From: Phycisphaerales bacterium
GTDB taxonomy: Bacteria; Planctomycetota; Phycisphaerae; Phycisphaerales; UBA1924
Direction of reading: 5' to 3'
DNA length: 21,746 nucleotides
NCBI GenBank assembly: GCA_016709445.1
Contig: JADJMV010000012.1
Span: 1 to 21,746 of the forward strand
Below the pieces are notes generated by a model. That model saw nothing but the letters and a program-made list of their open reading frames with translations. It had not been told where the DNA came from and searched no databases. Made by a program: the position numbers and the translations under genes. Of this stretch, positions 18,694-21,746 are shown piece by piece. The stretch's first letter is position 1. Each line of letters opens with the position of its first letter.

Positions 18694-20404
18694 ATGACAG
18701 CCAGGATCACTGCATTTGTGATGTTCGCTTTGGCATGGCTCGCTACCCCTGCGGCGGGGCAAGTCACACCACTGGTCACCGTGGGGCCGCGGGTTCGGGT
18801 GAACGACCCGATCCAACATCCGGGATTCTGGTTCGAGTGCTCACTGGCGGCGAGCCAGGTTGATCCGAACCGGGTCGTCTTTGCGTCGCGCAAGGAGGGT
18901 GGTGCTATCGGCTATGCCATTGGCTCGGTGGATGCACTTGGTACGCTCAGCGTGTCGGATCTGGGCAACATGCCTTACGCCGATTCGGTGGCTGGTGAGG
19001 TCCGAGGCGGCGATCCGGGGCTCGTGTGTGCGCCTGGATCGGGACAGATCTGGATCTGCGCTATCCACAATGCCATTGCAATAGAGCAGGGCCTTGTCGG
19101 CGCGTGGCTTGATCCGACCGATTCGAGCATCCCGGCCGATCGAACCTACCGGATCACCGGCGCGGTAGACAAGCCCCTCATGGCGGCTGGCCCGTCGGCA
19201 TTCAATGGCCAAACACTCTACCATGTGCTCTACAACTTCAAGTCGAATTCGCCGTTGGCCTGCAGCAATGACCTGTGGGATGCCGCGTCGACCGACCCAG
19301 AGGTGATAGATCCGTTCTGGGCCTTGGGGCGCGTGCGCCCTGACACACAAGCCCACCAGTGCGACTATCGGGGGTGGGGCGCGACTCCCGTCGTGCTCGA
19401 TACCGGACCGAACGCAGGGCGAGTCGTTGTGGCGGTGACGGATCCCCAGGCATGCGGCGGCGGGTGCTACAACGAGGATCTGCCGTATGTCGTGTACTCG
19501 GACACCGACGGGGCAACCTGGCTGCCTGACTTCGGCCAACCTGTTGAGGTGGACGGAAACGCGACCATCGAGGCAACGACGGTGACTGCCTCTTGGGGCA
19601 CTCCAGGGGATACGCCGTATGCCGTCGATCGGCGCTGGTGCCACCCCGCGATGGCGGTGGATCCCAACAACGGGGATGTCTATGTGGCGTTCTACGCGCG
19701 GTCGCAGCCGGGATCGACCAACACCGACATCCACATTGCGCAGTCAAGATGGCGGCGCGTCCTTCGCGGTCCTCGCGGAGGATCACTTCGTGCTCACGGA
19801 TCTCAAGCTCCTGGGCCCCGGTGCCCCGGTGACAAACCACGGCCCAGACCAGATCATGCCGTCGATGGCGATCGACGGGTGCGGGGCGATCAATCTCGTC
19901 TTCTACGACAACCGCAACGACCCATACCTTGATGTCGACGTTGACAATCTCGACGTCGATTCGGGCGGCAACCCCATCTTCCACGAGGTGGATGTCTACT
20001 ACGCCCGGATCACCGGGTTCGACACCGCCTCTCCCAATGTCTACACCAAGCGGCTCACCACCGCCCCGTTCCCCTTGATGCAGGCCCCCTCCCAGCAACT
20101 GGGGGACTATCACCACATGGTGACGGCGGGCCCGGACAAGAAGACGCTGTTTGTCGCGTACATCGCCCGGGAGTGGGACGGCAACGCGTGGAGCGAGCGA
20201 AACTGCTATGCCCACCGCATCAAGATCAACCGGTGCCTGAGCGATCTAAACCTCTCGGGCGGGGCGGACGGCGGTGACGTGGATCTGTTCGCTGACGCGC
20301 TCGCCAACAACGATCCTCTGGCCGATGTCAACGCCGACGCAGCGATTGATGGCACCGACATCGAACTGTTCATCGACTCGTATGTGGACAACGGCGGCGA
20401 GTAG
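18694..20404 (+). CDS. Secreted sialidase-like beta-propeller protein with dockerin-like C-terminus, one frameshift
   Basis: A signal peptide (MTARITAFVMFALAWLATPA, cut after AAG-Q) leads a ~570-residue exported protein. Two Asp-box motifs of BNR/sialidase propellers are visible: YSDTDGATW (near 19500) and SQDGGASF (near 19745). WCHPAMAVDPNNGDVYVAFY and PDQIMPSMAIDGCGAINLVF are propeller-blade strands. The catalytic Arg triad and Glu/Tyr of true sialidases could not be placed, so enzymatic activity is open. The C-terminus carries two calcium-loop repeats, DLNLSGGADGGDVDLF and ADVNADAAIDGTDIELF, like planctomycete GC-type dockerins. The frame shifts near 19740 (one extra base, GCGCAGTCAAG). 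GAGGAG precedes the ATG. The last 35 bases overlap the convergent HAF-repeat gene. Confidence 0.82.
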
Positions 20405-21513
20405 CCCGCCGCGGCCGGCGAGAGACGCCGAGTACGCCGGCGGCCCCGGCGATGCTCGCAGGGCCGGGGGCGGGGATGGTACCGGTCCAGACGATCGCGC
20501 GGGCGGTGCCGAGGCCGTCGGGGATCGCTGCGCCAGCGGCGTAGATGGTCTCGCCGACCACGGAGAGGGAGTAAATCTCCGAGGACTTCCAGTTGCCGGG
20601 GATCGCGTCGTGGAGGGAGATAAAGTCATTGGGGTTGTCGCTGAACCAGAGCGCGGCGTGGGCCCACTGACCGGAGTAGCGCACACTGCCGCCGTGCAGA
20701 TCGCCGGTGGTGGCGTAGAGGTGGGCGTTCATCACGCCGTCGGGCGTCATGTTGATCGCCGACTCGGGCGTGCCCCCGCCAGAGCACCGCGACGTTCTGC
20801 GTGCCGACCGGCGCGTCGCCGATCTGGACGCCGGCGGCCATGTCGTTGATGGTGGAGGTCTTGGCCCCGAAGGGATTCAGGTCGGTCGCGCTCTCGGCAG
20901 AGCCCGACCAGAGCACGGCGTGGATCGCGTAGCCGAGGTCCGGGAACTGGGCCTCGCCGCCTTGCCAGCGTCCATCGGTGGCATAGCCTCGCGACCAACG
21001 GGCACCGGGCGGGTGGAGATCTGTGAGAGTCCGGTCGGTGAGGTTCCACACCACCGCGTGGGCGTTTCCGCTCCCATTCGGCGAGGCCAGGCCCACGACT
21101 TGATCCCCAGCTACATCCTCGGCGATAGAACTGCGATACCCGCTCGGATGCAGATCAACAAATGAGCCGGCCGATCCATACCAAAGCGCCGCGTGCTGGG
21201 CGACATTTGCCGCGAGCACCTGGCCAACCTGCCGTCCGCCTTGCATCGCGTACACATCGCCCCGATCCCAGTTTCCAGCCGGGAGGAGGTTGACCAAGCT
21301 GTCGGGCGATCCGAACCAGAGAGTCGGAAACCCATAGTCCTGGCTGCCCGCAGGGTCGACGAAGCCGCCCTGCATTCCGCCATCGACGGCATAGGCGAAC
21401 GACTCGTACGCCCCTCCCGGATGCAGCACGGTCGCCTGCCATCGGATCTGCGCTTGGGCGGCCCCAGCCAAGCAGCAGACCGACCCCAATGTCCAGATAA
21501 CGGCGTACCTCAT
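20370..21513 (-). CDS. Exported HAF-repeat protein with PEP-CTERM-like tail, one frameshift
   Basis: The product of ~380 residues starts with a signal peptide (MRYAVIWTLGSVCCLAGAAQA, then Q). The body is about seven repeats of ~45 residues built on HA(A/V)LWxGS...DLHPxG...GxQVG, for example HAALWYGSAGSFVDLHPSG, HAVVWNLTDRTLTDLHPPG and HAVLWSGSAESATDLNPFG. This matches the HAF extracellular repeat family, probably a beta-propeller. Near 20770 the frame changes (AVLWRG then TPESAINMTPDG), consistent with loss of two G in a G run. The end, TIPAPGPASIAGAAGVLGVS followed by an Arg-rich stretch, has the motif, hydrophobic helix and basic tail order of PEP-CTERM-like sorting signals. ATG 21511-21513 has GGAG nine bases upstream. 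Confidence 0.8.
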
Positions 21514-21746
21514 GGATGGATCTCCGGGCGCGGTTGATCCCGGTGTGGAGCATACCGGATGGACGGCCCGCCCCACAGGAAAAAGTGCTCGGAACGATTC
21601 TTGGACCGGATTGCTGGGGGCAGGTCAAACGACGACGAGGGGCCGCCGATCTCGTGGAGGCCGGCCCACCGCAGTAGTTCCGTACTCGATCGAACCCACC
21701 TCAAGCAGGCTGATGGCAAACCGTTCGGATGACTTCGGCGGGTGGC
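21514..21746. other. Upstream region of HAF-repeat gene and window edge
   Basis: This should hold the promoter of the minus-strand HAF-repeat gene. A short minus-strand open frame (21510-21719) has no recognised motif and I do not call it. No other feature is supported. Confidence 0.35.

Noticed and set aside
21510..21719. Short minus-strand ORF at the right edge
   Set aside because: It has no motif and overlaps the upstream region and start of the HAF-repeat gene.

Overview
The window is GC-rich bacterial DNA with several hallmarks of a planctomycete, most likely the Phycisphaerae lineage. These are short CPxCGYD zinc-ribbon proteins, a secreted beta-propeller with a dockerin-like C-terminus, a HAF-repeat exported protein with a PEP-CTERM-like tail, a divergent membrane pyrophosphatase, and a two-TM/VWA amidotransferase-like membrane protein. 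The assignment rests on recognised protein patterns, not on a search.

Reading quality changes across the window. From 1 to about 5.9 kb nearly every gene is broken by frequent frame changes, yet the encoded motifs stay in order and on one strand. From 6 to 8.5 kb the pyrophosphatase carries about six frame changes. From 8.5 kb onward most genes are intact, with isolated single-base breaks that often sit in G/C homopolymers. This gradient looks like consensus error near the end of a contig more than real gene decay.

Layout: (1) 41-2400 (+), shattered VWA/two-TM membrane protein. (2) 2616-3050 (+), RNase P RNA. (3) 3167-5930 (-), a run of damaged small genes: two zinc-ribbon proteins, a SAM methyltransferase, a 46-residue ORF and a membrane protein with a cysteine tail. 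(4) 6020-8733 (-), hppA behind rpsU, with a terminator-like hairpin after hppA. (5) 8884-9663 (+), NYN/PIN-like nuclease, tail to tail with citrate synthase (9664-10800, -). (6) 10926-12723 (+), rhomboid protease with a TPR-like tail, then trpF. (7) 12702-15470 (-), efp, AsmA-like protein, aroK. (8) 15587-16596 (+), Tat-exported metallo-beta-lactamase-fold protein. (9) 16597-16880, an array of 82-83 bp double-hairpin repeats. (10) 16949-17575 (-), DUF6155-like protein. (11) 17806-18366 (+), three overlapping mini-genes, two of them duplicated zinc-ribbon proteins. (12) 18694-20404 (+) and 20370-21513 (-), two secreted proteins ending tail to tail.

Functionally this is mostly housekeeping: translation (rpsU, efp, rnpB), aromatic amino-acid synthesis (trpF, aroK), central carbon (citrate synthase) and PPi-driven ion pumping. 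An accessory stretch lies at 16.6-21.5 kb. I see no clear defence system, CRISPR array, tRNA or complete mobile element. The items most worth a second look are the covarying hairpin array, the mini zinc-ribbon cassette, the unusual EF-P loop tip and an in-frame TGA at a zinc-ribbon cysteine position.
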